This document shows positions 33,401-51,778 of a stretch of 64,000 nucleotides of DNA, piece after piece; position 1 is the first letter of the stretch, and each line of letters starts with the position of its first letter. The DNA comes from Heterodera schachtii (taxonomy: Eukaryota; Nematoda; Chromadorea; Rhabditida; Heteroderidae). The DNA lies in the NCBI GenBank assembly GCA_023374025.1, contig SIJG01000004.1, forward strand, positions 1,051,226 through 1,115,225, written 5' to 3'. The position numbers and the translations under genes were made by a program. Below the pieces are notes generated by a model, which was not told the origin of the DNA, did no database searches, and worked only from the letters and a program-made list of their open reading frames with translations.

Positions 33401-35022
33401 TGGCCTTGCCTGATACTGTATTATCGTTTGTTTCCAAATGCCCTTCTCCATCGTTAAAAAGGTGCCCGTCTCACGGGGTCGCCCCCTCTGCGGCTATTGG
33501 CGTCGTTTGGCCGTTGCCCAATGGAAAAGCGCGACGGAAGGGACGCCGGCAGAGGGAAGGCACCAAACGCAGCAACAAATAGCGGACAAAGCCCACCTGC
33601 TAATCGCATTCAGTTGCCTACAGCAACAAGTGGACAAAAACAACGGCACGACGAAAGGGGCCAAGCGATGGAAAGTGATGGCGACGGACGGAGGCGAGGA
33701 GGAAAAGCCGACGCGACTCGAAGTGATTGAATAGGGGACAAACAGTGGACGAGGGAAAGACCGATGGACGGATTGGGAAAGACTGATCAGACGGGGAAAG
33801 AACGACCGGAGGGGGAAAACCCGAACGGGGTGGGAGAAAGACGGTTTCCTTCTTCAGGTCCCAGCTTCGGAACGCGATTGGCTCCAGCTTCAGCCTCATT
33901 ACCGCCCTAATTCGTTTTCAAAAGCGGCCAATCAATTCCCGGCAGAAGTCCAAAAGCACGTGGATGACCATTCGGCCCAGGGACTCATCGAAATTGGGCG
34001 GCAGTGGCGCCAGCGATGTCTTCAGGCGATATTTTCCGCCATTGACGAGTGCAAACAGTCGCCAAATTCGAAGAGGGCTAAGCGGCCAATTAGTCTAAAT
34101 GGGGCCGGAATTCCGCTGAACCCCGGCGGACGGACCGGAATGGCCGGAAGGGGCAAATTCGCGCGGTTTGGGCCCAATCGGATGTTGATCTACGCACTGA
34201 TCAGACGAATTGTGGACGAAGAGGAGGAGGAGGCGGACAACTACAGGAAGGACGACGAAGAGGCCAATAGTGAGCAGAACGGAGCGGAGGAGATTCAGGT
34301 GGGGACGAGGGATGGGTGAAGATGGCATTTTGAATGGCATGCTCTGTATCAGGGATGGCATTCCAAGACCCCAAAAAAAATTCGAAAACCGGAATTCCGT
34401 GCCATCCCTGCTCTGTATGCTGGGGTCACATATGAAATAGCAGGGACGAAGAAAGTCTAGCAGACAGTGCGGGAGGGTGAGGGAGGGGTAGGGGGTTACT
34501 GTACTGTTTTTCTTATTTTTTTTTAATTTCATTTTCCATGGTTTTTGGTAATTCCAATGCCCTAAAAGGTGCTCGTCCTTTCCGCTTCCGGCCTTTTGCC
34601 GTTTCGCTGGCGCTTTTCGCCCGGCCGTCCAATGGTGGACGAACACTTGGCACAGCTGCTGCTCCAACTCGGCATGTCCGACCCGGACATTCACACGCTG
34701 AGCACGAAGACGGCACTTGGGGAAGGCGAGCGGGACGGAGGGGTGGCGCACGTGTGCACGGAGAGGGCGGAGACGGCGCAGGGCAAAGAGACGGACAACG
34801 CGTGGGCCGAAGCGCAGCTGTGGGCGGTGGACCTAAGGCAATCCACGGACAATTCGAAATTCGAATTTTAATCATTTAAATTTTGTTTTTAAAAATTCCA
34901 GCGCCTTCTCAAGCCTTCACCAGCAATTGCCGGACGGAGGCGAATATTCGTGGCGATCTCTTCGGCGGTTGGCGCCGGAGCAGCGCCGATTTGTGGAGAG
35001 GGCGTTGAAAATGTTCCGGTGA
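27500..35022 (+). CDS. Divergent TRPM cation channel with NUDT9-H-like C-terminus (TRPM2/CED-11-like)
   Basis: TRPM proteins are tetrameric cation channels. Early exons are clear: 27500-27678, 27723-27813, 27863-27994, 28276-28326 and from 28382. The N-terminal LSDAT-like domain reads VPEVLLSLVGTGNSFSFE, CTLWAVTNGEQNDPLANSMA and LPVVLFCGASLVSLVELVAY. The helical region has LRALVVWALLIHRPELVRLF and RSFLAHECCQRWVLRLLYGR. Membrane part: ATPITKYWLSLAFRLLYLAL, LLLWAWSLCWLFDSLWVFMC, VNFLLLILLVLVGNAIAIK, then pore region SVHWTFQQLFTTDLSVLAQ and S6/TRP box LFARTAKRVEEEADQIWKYQ. After CLPPPFTPLFL, a tail at about 33.8-35.0 kb contains PLNPGGRTGMAGRGKFARFG, matching the GRTGxxGRGxxxxxGPN core of NUDT9-H domains. 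The following Nudix-box position (RFSPGRPMVDEHLAQLLLQL) lacks the catalytic Glu cluster. The last intron, 34838-34901, is GC-AG. A long Gln/Ser-rich linker precedes S1. Several middle exons and the pore/S6 junction are not settled. Confidence 0.85.
28028..28165. repeat. CT-rich microsatellite in a TRPM intron
   Basis: An imperfect TCTCTCTC/CCCTCT run lies within the intron 27995-28275. It has no coding value. Confidence 0.8.
29586..29730. mobile_element. Small inverted-repeat element with CCGGT motifs in a TRPM intron
   Basis: The ends AGAGCGGTACCGGTAA and TTACCGTACCGCTCT are inverted. The 145-base body holds several ACCGGT/CCGGTGCCGG repeats. No clear target duplication was found. Confidence 0.55.
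34350..34410. mobile_element. 61-bp hAT-like micro-MITE with perfect 8-bp target duplication
   Basis: The element starts CAGGGATGGCATTCC and ends GGAATTCCGTGCCATCCCTG, so nearly its whole length is TIR. It is flanked by CTCTGTAT at 34342-34349 and 34411-34418. It lies in a TRPM intron within the NUDT9-H-like coding region. Its CAGGG end agrees with the element at 3933. Confidence 0.88.
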
Positions 35023-35311
35023 TTTGGCCAACTTATTTCAATATTTTTGTAAATTACTGTATATCATTTGTATGACACTTTTTGCCGTATTATTTTACTA
35101 CATATTTGTGAATTTTCGTTTAAATAAATTTAAAAAAATGTCGTCAATTTAATGGAGGAGAGAATAAATGGGTATTTGTAAAATCATTATTTAATTTGAA
35201 ATAGTGACAATGATAAAATTAAAGAACTGATGGGAATGAACATTCAAAGCCCAAATCATTTTCTTGAATAAAATACAATATTATTATTATTTTATCGTTT
35301 TAATTTTCCCG

Positions 35312-42681
<7,370 letters not shown>

Positions 42682-43257
42682 TTTGCAGAGCAAAACAACG
42701 GCACAAATCGAAAATGACGGCACAAAAGGGAGGAAGAAAGACAAATGAAAAAACAAAACGGCACTTTAAATGAGGAAGAGCCAAAGGGACGGAATTTTGA
42801 GAGGGAGGACAGACTTCGAAAATGGCATTTCAAAGTGATTTGACGAAAAAGGGAACCAAAAGCAATTGGAAGCCCAACAAATTGAGACGGTGACGAGGTT
42901 TTTTTTTGCTTTCCATTTTTAATCCCTTTAAAAAGAAAGCATTTCAAAGGGCAAATTTGAATTTTATTTTCAAAGGATTCAAAGCCAATTCGTCAGCTTA
43001 ACGGCAAAGCCAAAAGTGAAAAAGGGCATTTGAATTGAATGCCAAAGTTAGAAAATTGACGCAAACACCAAAGCTCATTGTCAACGTGTTTAAACATTGC
43101 AAGAGAAAAAACCACGTTTTCAGTTAATTCCTATTGTATAAGGATTTTCTAATTGTAAGTCATTGAAAAGACAGTAATTAAGCTTTAGTCATTAGAGAGA
43201 GGTGTATTTATCATGAGGCAATAAAATTAACACAACAAAATTTAAACATCGGAGTGA
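42682..43257. other. Intergenic region, no gene seen
   Basis: About 575 bases between the cyclase start and the stop of the CHORD-CS gene. It is A/T-rich past 42900. Open frames are short and low-complexity. Confidence 0.5.
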
Positions 43258-44520
43258 TCAGTTTGGCGGATCATAACAAAGTTTTGGCCACCCAATTTTG
43301 GCCACTTGCTTCAACACAATTTCCACTTTGCGTTCGCTGATAACGACCTGTAGCACAAATGCCAAAATTAAGTGTTTCCCCTCAAAAACTGTCGCATTAC
43401 CACACTTTCGGACGGCGCAATTTCCCCGAACAGTTCGTACCGTTTGGTGGACCCGTTGATGGTCACTTCCAATGTCAGACCGTCCGATTTGGCGGATGTT
43501 TCGCTCGGAAGTGCTCCCTGAAAAAGTCGTAATTGAAATGAAATTATAAATGGGTTAAATTAATCGCTGTAAATACCTTGCAGTAAATTGTGATGTGCAC
43601 TTGGCCACCTCGTTGAAACCAATCCTCGCGCGCATTTGTGACAATTTCTTTCTGTTTGAGGGGGGGGGGGGGAGGTGGATTCTTAAACGTAACTCATCAT
43701 GAGCTGTCGAATTATACCAAATTTGTCCGGGTTTGACCCTTCTAAAAGGTTGGGAGTAGCCCATTCCGCGTTTGAACCGGTTCAAAACCCTCTTTTTTTG
43801 CCATTTCCACATCTCACAAATCAGGAGTATTTTCCTGAGCATTACAGGCCACGAGAGAATAGGTGTACTTAGCTAACAGATTTGTCCAAAAAAATGACTA
43901 AAATTTTGTGATTTAGCGAATTTTTTGGGAAATTGGGTAAGGGAGGCCTTGGAATAAGTACCAACAAGGAAACCCGGAAATTTTCTCATTATTATTTTTT
44001 TCCCTTAAAAAGGTAATACCTTTTTCCAGCAATGTTTGCCCCGAGTACAGCCCAATTGGTCCAGAAAAGTGGTGAAATCGGTGGTTTTGCGCTCACAACA
44101 CGACCAGTATTTGAGCCCCTCGTGAAAAACGGCATTGCCCGGATGGAAAAAGCACTCTTCGGCATCGCTCTCGGCACCGGTGAACACATAAAATGGGAAA
44201 ACAATTAACAATGCCATATTTAAAATTATCTAATTTGATTCTACTTTTTTGCACGTGTTGTTTGTACAGTGAGCTCCCGTCGTTGCACTTTGCTCAATTT
44301 CTGTCCCCGGTGTTTTTGTTTGGAGGACCTTCAGAGCAGACTAAAAAAAATGAGAAAATTTACAACCGCTAAAATGCAAATTGAATACCTCAGCAATTTG
44401 CAAATTGAGCGGAATCATCGCTTTTTCTGTTGTGAAGCGTTCGCTCGGTTCGTTCAGTCCGTTCCACATGAGCACTTCTTGTTGTTTCCCGTCTTCCTGA
44501 AACGGACAGTTTAGAAAGTT
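43258..44520 (-). CDS. CHORD-CS protein (CHORDC1-like), downstream module A
   Basis: CHORD zinc-binding plus CS domain proteins act as HSP90 co-chaperones. Read on -, this module has a linker helix ([10 protein letters not shown]), [17 protein letters not shown], then a CHORD domain with all zinc ligands: [59 protein letters not shown] domain follows: [55 protein letters not shown] and [20 protein letters not shown], ending CYDPPN at the stop 43258-43260. This corresponds to CHORD2-CS of the family; the first CHORD is absent. The join between TCKK and FTG contains a stop in the spliced frame unless an unusual, very short intron (about 15 bases) is removed, so function is uncertain. The intron at 43.66-43.99 kb holds an insertion that module B lacks. 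Confidence 0.7.
43655..43990. repeat. ~330-bp insertion in module A intron
   Basis: This block is present in module A and absent from the matching intron of module B. It starts with a G run and includes GAGCTGTCGAATTATACCAA, resembling the palindromic family 2 core. It may be a decayed copy of that family. Confidence 0.45.
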
Positions 44521-45490
44521 TTTCCTTCTTTGCCTCCACAAATTGAGTACTTTCTGCTGCGGTTGCTTTTGCTGCTGCTCACAGTCCGAAGATTGTGCCA
44601 ATTCCGTCGTTTGTTCCTTTAGAAGTTTTGGCCACCCAATTTTGGCCACTTGCTTCAACACAATTTCCACTTTGCGTTCGCTGATAACGACCTGTAGCAC
44701 AAATGCCAAAATTAAGTGTTTCCCCTCAAAAACTGTCGCATTACCACACTTTCGGACGGCGCAATTTCCCCGAACAGTTCGTACCGTTTGGTGGACCCGT
44801 TGATGGTCACTTCCAATGTCAGACCGTCCGATTTGGCGGACGTTTCGCTCGGAAGTGCTCCCTGAAAAAAGTCGAAAACCGTAATTGAAATCAAATTATA
44901 AAATTGGTCATAATCGCTGTAAATACCTTGCAGTAAATTGTGATGTGCACTTGGCCACCTCGTTGAAACCAATCCTCGCGCGCATTTGTGACAATTTCCT
45001 TCTTAAAAACCGAATAAAACATTATTTTAATAACAAAAATTCATTGAATAAACCTTTTTCCAGCAGTGTTTGCCCCGAGTGCAGCCCAATTGGTCCAAAA
45101 ATGTGGTAAAATCGGTAGTCTTGCGCCCACAACACGACCAGTATTTGAGCCCTTCGTGAAAAACGGCATTTCCCGGGTGGAAAACGCACTCTTCGGCATC
45201 GCTCTCGGGACCAGTGAACACATAAAATGGGAAAACAGTTAGAAATGCTCTTTTTTTAAATCATCTAATTTGATTCTACTTTTTTGCACGTGTTGTTTGT
45301 GCAGTGAGCTCCCGCCGTTGCACTTTGCTCAATTTTCTCCCCCCGGCGTTTTTGTTTGGAGGACCTTCAGAGCAGACTAAAAACGGAAACCAAAAAAAAA
45401 AAGAAATGAAAACAGAGAAAATAAATATGGGATACCTCAGCAATTTGCACATTGAACGGAATCATCGCTTTTTCGGTTGTGAAGCGTTTA
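44521..45490 (-). pseudogene. CHORD-CS module B, tandem duplicate, prob. frameshifted
   Basis: A tandem copy of module A, offset by 1028-1356 bases depending on intron length. CHORD ([29 protein letters not shown]) and CS (the [13 protein letters not shown] exon and the [11 protein letters not shown] exon) are nearly identical to A. After KIGWPKL this copy runs on into a longer tail (LKEQTTELAQSSDCEQQQKQ), like a true family C-terminus. In the segment matching [12 protein letters not shown] there is one extra base (GGGGGGAGAAAATTGAG against GGGGACAGAAATTGAG), giving an early stop. The upstream homology ends at MIPFNVQIAE and is followed by unrelated sequence and the minisatellite, so CHORD1 and the start are missing. 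The frame from B's tail into A's linker stays open, so a fused B-A transcript is also possible. Confidence 0.6.
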
Positions 45491-45634
45491 CAGCAGATAA
45501 TAAAATACGGAAAATGCGTGCCTGCGCAGCACTAAAACTAAATTTTTGTCATAATTTTCTCTTTTTTTTTGAATTTATATAAATGTTTTCGTTATGGTAA
45601 AAAAATTTTCTCATTTGTAAAATTTGGGTCTAAA

Positions 45635-47055
45635 AATACATTCCGGAATGGAACACAATCGGAAACACAATTTTACATTTGTAAAATTTGGGTTCTAAAA
45701 ATACCTTCCGGAATGGACACAATCGGAAACACAATTTTTACATTTGTAAAATTTGGGTCTAAAAATACCTTCCGGAATGGAACACAATCGGAAACACAAT
45801 TTTACATTTGTAAAATTTGGGTCTAAAAATACATTCCGGAATGGAACACAATCGGAAACACAATTTTTTACATTTGTAAAATTTGGGTCTAAAAATACCT
45901 TCCGGAATGGACACAATCGGAAACACAATTTTTACATTTGTAAAATTTGGGTCTAAAAATACCTTCCGGAATGGAACACAATCGGAAACACAATTTTTTA
46001 CATTTGTAAAATTTGGGTCTAAAAATACCTTCCGGAATGGAACACAATCGGAAACACAATTTTTTACATTTGTAAAATTTTTCCGGAATGGAACACAATC
46101 GGAAACACAATTTTTTACATTTGTAAAATTTGGGTCTAAAAATACCTTCCGGAATGGAACACATTCGGAAACACAATTTTTTACATTTGTAAAATTTTTC
46201 CGGAATGGAACACAATCGGAAACACAATTTTTTACATTTGTAAAATTTTTCCGGAATGGAACACATTCGGAAACACAATTTTTTACATTTGTAAAATTTT
46301 TCCGGAATGGAACACAATCGGAAACACAATTTTTTACATTTGTAAAATTTGGGTCTAAAAATACCTTCCGGAATGGAACACAATCGGAAACACAATTTTT
46401 TACATTTGTAAAATTTGGGTCTAAAAATACCTTCCGGAATGGAACACACTTACATTTGTAAAATTTTTCCGGAATGGAACACAATCGGAAACACAATTTT
46501 TTACATTTGTAAAATTTGGGTCTAAAAATACCTTCCGGAATGGAACACATTCGGAAACACAATTTTTTACATTTGTAAAATTTTTCCGGAATGGAACACA
46601 TTCGGAAACACAATTTTTTACATTTGTAAAATTTTTCCGGAATGGAACACAATCGGAAACACAATTTTTACATTTGTAAAATTTTTCCGGAATGGAACAC
46701 AATCGGAAACACAATTTTTTACATTTGTAAAATTTTTCCGGAATGGAACACATTCGGAAACACAATTTTTTACATTTGTAAAATTTTTCCGGAATGGAAC
46801 ACAATCGGAAACACAATTTTTTACATTTGTAAAATTTGGGTCTAAAAATACCTTCCGGAATGGAACACAAGCGGAAACACAATTTTTTACATTTGTAAAA
46901 TTTTTCCGGAATGGAACACATTCGGAAACACAATTTTTTACATTTGTAAAATTTTTCCGGAATGGAACACAATCGGAAACACAATTTTTTACATTTGTAA
47001 AATTTTTCCGGAATGGAACACAATCGGAAACACAATTTTTTACATTTGTAAAATA
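45635..47055. repeat. 25-copy minisatellite of 51- and ~66-bp units
   Basis: Units contain CCGGAATGGAACACAATCGG, AAACACAATTTTTTACATTT and GTAAAATTT. A long form (61-68 bp) adds GGGTCTAAAAATACCT; a short form (50-51 bp) lacks it. The left part (45635-46050) is all long units; the right part mixes both in runs, mostly short from 46590. One unit is truncated to about 34 bp near 46440. It starts about 75 bases 3' of the Flamingo stop and ends by the CHORD-CS modules. Long open frames on both strands are repeat artefacts. Confidence 0.95.
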
Positions 47056-47129
47056 AAAATGCAGTTTTATACATAAAAAAACAGATGTAATGCAAAAATA
47101 AAACAATCAAAATCATTTTGAATGGGCCA

Positions 47130-50100
47130 TCAGTTAAAAGTGGTCGCTGTTTTTGGTGCGCTTCGATTCACCGCCGTTTGGTCGCGTCGGCGTGTGAAAG
47201 TGAAATAAGCGCAGTTTAACTCATCGTCCAAAGTGTTGTCGGGCCCAAATTTCCTACTCCGTGGACTAAACGGAAGAAATGCTTTTGCAAAATGCGAAAT
47301 GGAAAAATAAAAAAGGGAATTTAATAATTCCCGGTTTAAAATTGCTTTTGATTGGACTGTCCAATTTCAAAATGTGCCACCTTTCAGTCACATTTTTGAG
47401 GCTTCCATTCTGTGCCAATTGGATGGGCTGTGTTCGTCGCCGCGTGTTCGGCGTCATTTCCTTACGGTCAATCGAATGGACAGAGCCGTAGTGGAGAGGA
47501 CTGTGTTTTAACTGGAGAAGCAAGAGCAAATTAAATCCATCCAATTTGGAATTGTGACCCCAATTGGTCGATGGATTTGCGAAAGTTGGGCAAAATTGGG
47601 CACTCCGCCAATTGGCAAAGTGCCGACCAAAAAGTGCTGCCGCCGCTGCTGCGACCGTTCGTCGTCTTCCAACAGCCAATTGAAATCGACCTCAAAAATG
47701 TGAATCGGATCAGCTTGACATTGCTTAAATGTTTCTGTTTATTTTTTTCTTTGTCCCATCCTTTATTCTACCGTAATCTGTTCCACAGTATGCTCATCTT
47801 ACTCGATCAATTACCGTTGCCCTCCCTTTGCTTATCGGGTCAATTAGCGTGATCTTGTCTACGGTATGTGCTTCCTCTTGTCTTCAATTACCGTAATCTG
47901 TTCCACAGTATGCCCTCCCTTTGCTTACCATTGAGGCGGGCGGCGCGGGGCATTGCGATGGGCTGAGAATGTGCGGCAAATGAACCTGTTTAATATGCTA
48001 AAATGATCTATTGAATGCCTTTGGCAATGTTTGCCTCGGGCGGTCTCTGCAGTGTGTGGTGCACAAAAGTCGCCTCCTCCGCGGGGGGCGGCGAATGCCA
48101 TTCATTCGCAATGCCTTCATAAATTTTACCATCGTCTAAATTTTACAACAAAATTTCCCTATTTCCTTATTGGGTTGGCCAACTCAGTCTTGGCCTTCTC
48201 TTCGCTTGGGGAAATGGCAAAATGCCGCGATGGAACGGCGAATTTGCGTAGAAATTTGGCCGGCCATTTGAGTCCGGACACATCAATTGCGGCGCCGGCA
48301 TTTGATGTGTTTGGGCATCACGTGCCTTTAAATAGGTTTTATTTAATTTTAATAAATGAATTTGTGTTCGCTCACTTGCCACATTGACTCGGCCGATTTG
48401 TCACTGTTGGCGGAAGAAAGGCCATTTTTTGTCTAAATTGGACAATCCATCCAAATTTTATTAGGTTAATTTCTCATTTTGCTTACCTCTTTTCGGGTCA
48501 AAGTGAAAAAATTGGCCCAAAGAAAGAAATAAATGGCGACAAAAGTTAGCAAAATGGAGTGGAAAATGGTAACAAATTGCGATGGAAATTGTTGGAAGAA
48601 CAGAAAAATGTCGAAAATTGATAAAATAGCGCAGAGAAAAACCTAAAAATTAAATTTAAAAATGAATTTTTAATAAAATAAATATTAAAAAAGACAAAGC
48701 ACCAAAAGGGAATGGGAAAAAAGAAGAGGACGGAGAGAAAAGCGCAGAACCACCGACTGATATTGCTTATGCCAAGAGAGGAGCCAACTAAAGGACGGAT
48801 TAAAATGCCAATTGGCGGATAAAACATTGGCCGACCTCGCGGAAAGACTGTAAAAGTTCAAAAGGCACAAAACGGCCGATGGCACAGTTAAAAGCCAAAA
48901 GGGAGGCGAACCAACCGAAGGATGGCAAGCTGAAAGTAAGGGGAAATGCTAATTACACTAATTAAACTTAGTGCACTAACTGTCTTTTCTTAGTGACAGC
49001 AAAAACTCGGAGACACCGACAAAAAGTGGCAAAATTAGGCCGAAGGAAATGTGCCGCATTTGACTGAACAAATTTAAACAAAGACAAATTAAAAGTGTCA
49101 AATAGAAAATGGCAATAATAATTTTATTGGTTGATTAATTACCAAGTTTCGTTGACATTGTGCAGAATTAATTTGCACAAATGAAGAGAATACAAAAGTA
49201 AGCAGGCGAAGAGAGCGCAAAGGGAAGAAGCCAAAACGGAGGAGAGAAAAGCGCACGGAAACTGCCAAATTGGGGAGATGAAAGAAAGAATTAATTACTT
49301 AATTATTAATTTAAATTTATAATTTAATTTAATTATTCTCTTGAAATGGTTTCACTCACTCCGCCGTTGTCAAATGATTGTGCCCTTCTGATCAGTTGCA
49401 CCGAAAGGGCATTCAGCGAAAAGGCGACAATTGTCGAAGAACGGAGCAGACGAAAATGGTAATTATCACTTAATGATAAACATTGGGAAAAATGAATAAA
49501 ACTATTTTTGCCATTGGCCCACCGGCACAAAACAATGGAAAACGCAACGGCAAGCAGTGCAAAGGTGGAAAGTGTGCACAGTGTACAAACAATTGAAATG
49601 ATACTGTCGGGGGTACTGTAATGGACTCGATTGTCAGCGGAGAAAGGGAAAAACTAAAAAGTGGCGATTAGCGTATAAAACAAAGTGCCAATGTTTGGGA
49701 CCATTATGCCAGATGCTTTTTGATTGGAAATGGCTTTGACCAACAAGGGCAATTTCCAATTGCCATTGCCCGGCGCAATTTGGCATTGAATGTGCGTCCG
49801 ATTGAGTCCCGCCAAAGCGACAGTTTGCCAATCACCGCCGCCAAATTTTGCCAGACATTCGTAATGGCCAAATGGTTGAGCTGAATTTTCTTTTTCATTT
49901 TTCAATTTTTTAAATAAGGTCAGAACATCACCCGACCCCGACATTTTACGCCATTTTCGGGAGCATCACCGACTCTCGACCCTTAACTTATTTTCCACTG
50001 ACCCATTTTTTCACGTAACCATTCTTGTAAGCCTAAGATTTTTGAGATGAAAATCCCGAACTCTGACCGATATGCTCTAAAGACCCTTCCCAACCCCAAC

Positions 50101-51736
50101 GACATCGGCGCCAAACCCTTAAAATTCACCGCGTGGAAGTGCCACACTGAGCAGTTTCAATTTGCCAAAAATTCCTTCGGTTGGGTAAAATGAAAAAATG
50201 AGCGAAACATTGTTAGAATTTGAATTGACAACGGAATAAAACATTCGAAGAGAAGAAAAATTTGAAAGCGAATTGGCAAATTCGAAACGAAAGTGAACAT
50301 CAGCAGAGAAGGAATTGGCCTAAAATAAAGAAAAAGAAAATTATGAAAAAGAAAAAGCGCACAATTTTATTGTCGGCGATTGGCAGCGAAAGGAAAAGGG
50401 AGGGGAAAAGCCCCGCGGGGGCGGCGGGGAATTGGCCAATGGCAAACACTGAAAAGAATCACATTTTCAGTTTCAATTTATTATTATTTTTTAATTAATT
50501 ATCCTTAAAATACCCAAATTTCTCCCGCCGAATTTTAAGGACGGAATGAAGTGAAAGTGTTCGTACAAATTTGCTAAAAATGCGCCATAATTTGCCAATG
50601 TTTGTGCCAATTCCAAATGATGCTTTTCGTCCGTTTGTTGGCCATCTCTCTGTGGAACAGTCAAAAGAATGTCCGCCACTCGGAGCAAATTGCGCGCGAA
50701 ATGAATGCTCCGCGCGCTTTCGGCACTTAATTTTTGAAATTCATTTTTTGTCTTTGGTAAATGCCATTTCGGACCCAATCAAATCAGTGCCATTGGTTGC
50801 CATTTCCTTGCGCAGCAATTCGTCCAACAAATGGAGCACAATTTGCACATTTTTTCCTTTCAAATTTTGCCAATTTTGCCGCGTTACATTCACCAAACGG
50901 CGACTCAACGCCAAATTTTGCCCCTTTTGAGCATCCGACTGAAATAAAATGCCAATTTTGGCAATTCCGCCTGAAAATATTTATTCACTTCGGAAATGCG
51001 ATTTTGAAGCGCGAACAGCGAAGGCAAAGTGCAATTGAAGTCGTTCACGTGCGACCAAAGGCCATTTTCGGCACAAAATCGGGTGGCAATTCCCATCAAA
51101 GGCTGGGGACACGACTTAATTAAGGCATTAGTTAGTCAGATGATGATTGAGCACTGGCAACTGAGCATTTTCAGCAGTGGGAAAGCATTTCATTTGAATT
51201 TCCTTCCCCTCCCAACCCAACAAATTAAACGAGTTCGAATTTGGCGCTAATTAAAGTCAAGAGTTTCAGTCTTGGCCAAATATGTCTAATGCCAATGCAT
51301 CCATCGATCAGTCGCCTTCTCTCCCCTCACTTGTCTTGCCGTGGTGCCCTCTGCGGTGGTTGGCCATTGGACGCCCTTTTCCATTTGTGAAGGGCACCGC
51401 CCGTCGATTGGCACGCATTTCAGCGAACGCCGTTCAAGGAGAAGCGGCTGCTTAATCAGTTCATTAAATGCCCCAATTTCTCTCTCAAATTTAATTAATT
51501 GCCGCTTCCTTCAACTTTTCTGTCTCACTTTTCTCCCAAATTTTTGTTCGCATCTGTCGCATTGGCGTCCAATCGCTTCGCCAATGCATTCGCATTGCCC
51601 CGTCAGGCGGTCGCAACGGTCCAAAGTGCCGGGGGCAGTGCCGTAGCCGCAATGGCACGGCAGGCAGCGGTGATCAGAAGCTAATATTGGAGAAATGATC
51701 AAAGAGAAAGGAAAGAGAGAAATGAGAGGGAGAGAG

Positions 51737-51778
<42 letters not shown>

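Noticed and set aside
45635..47055. CRISPR-like regular repeats
   Set aside because: The DNA is nuclear and animal, units are head-to-tail without unique spacers, and there are no cas genes.
45759..47116. Open frames of up to 301 codons with CSIPEKFYKCKKLCFR-type repeats
   Set aside because: They are produced by the tandem minisatellite and exist on both strands; no start context, introns or family match.
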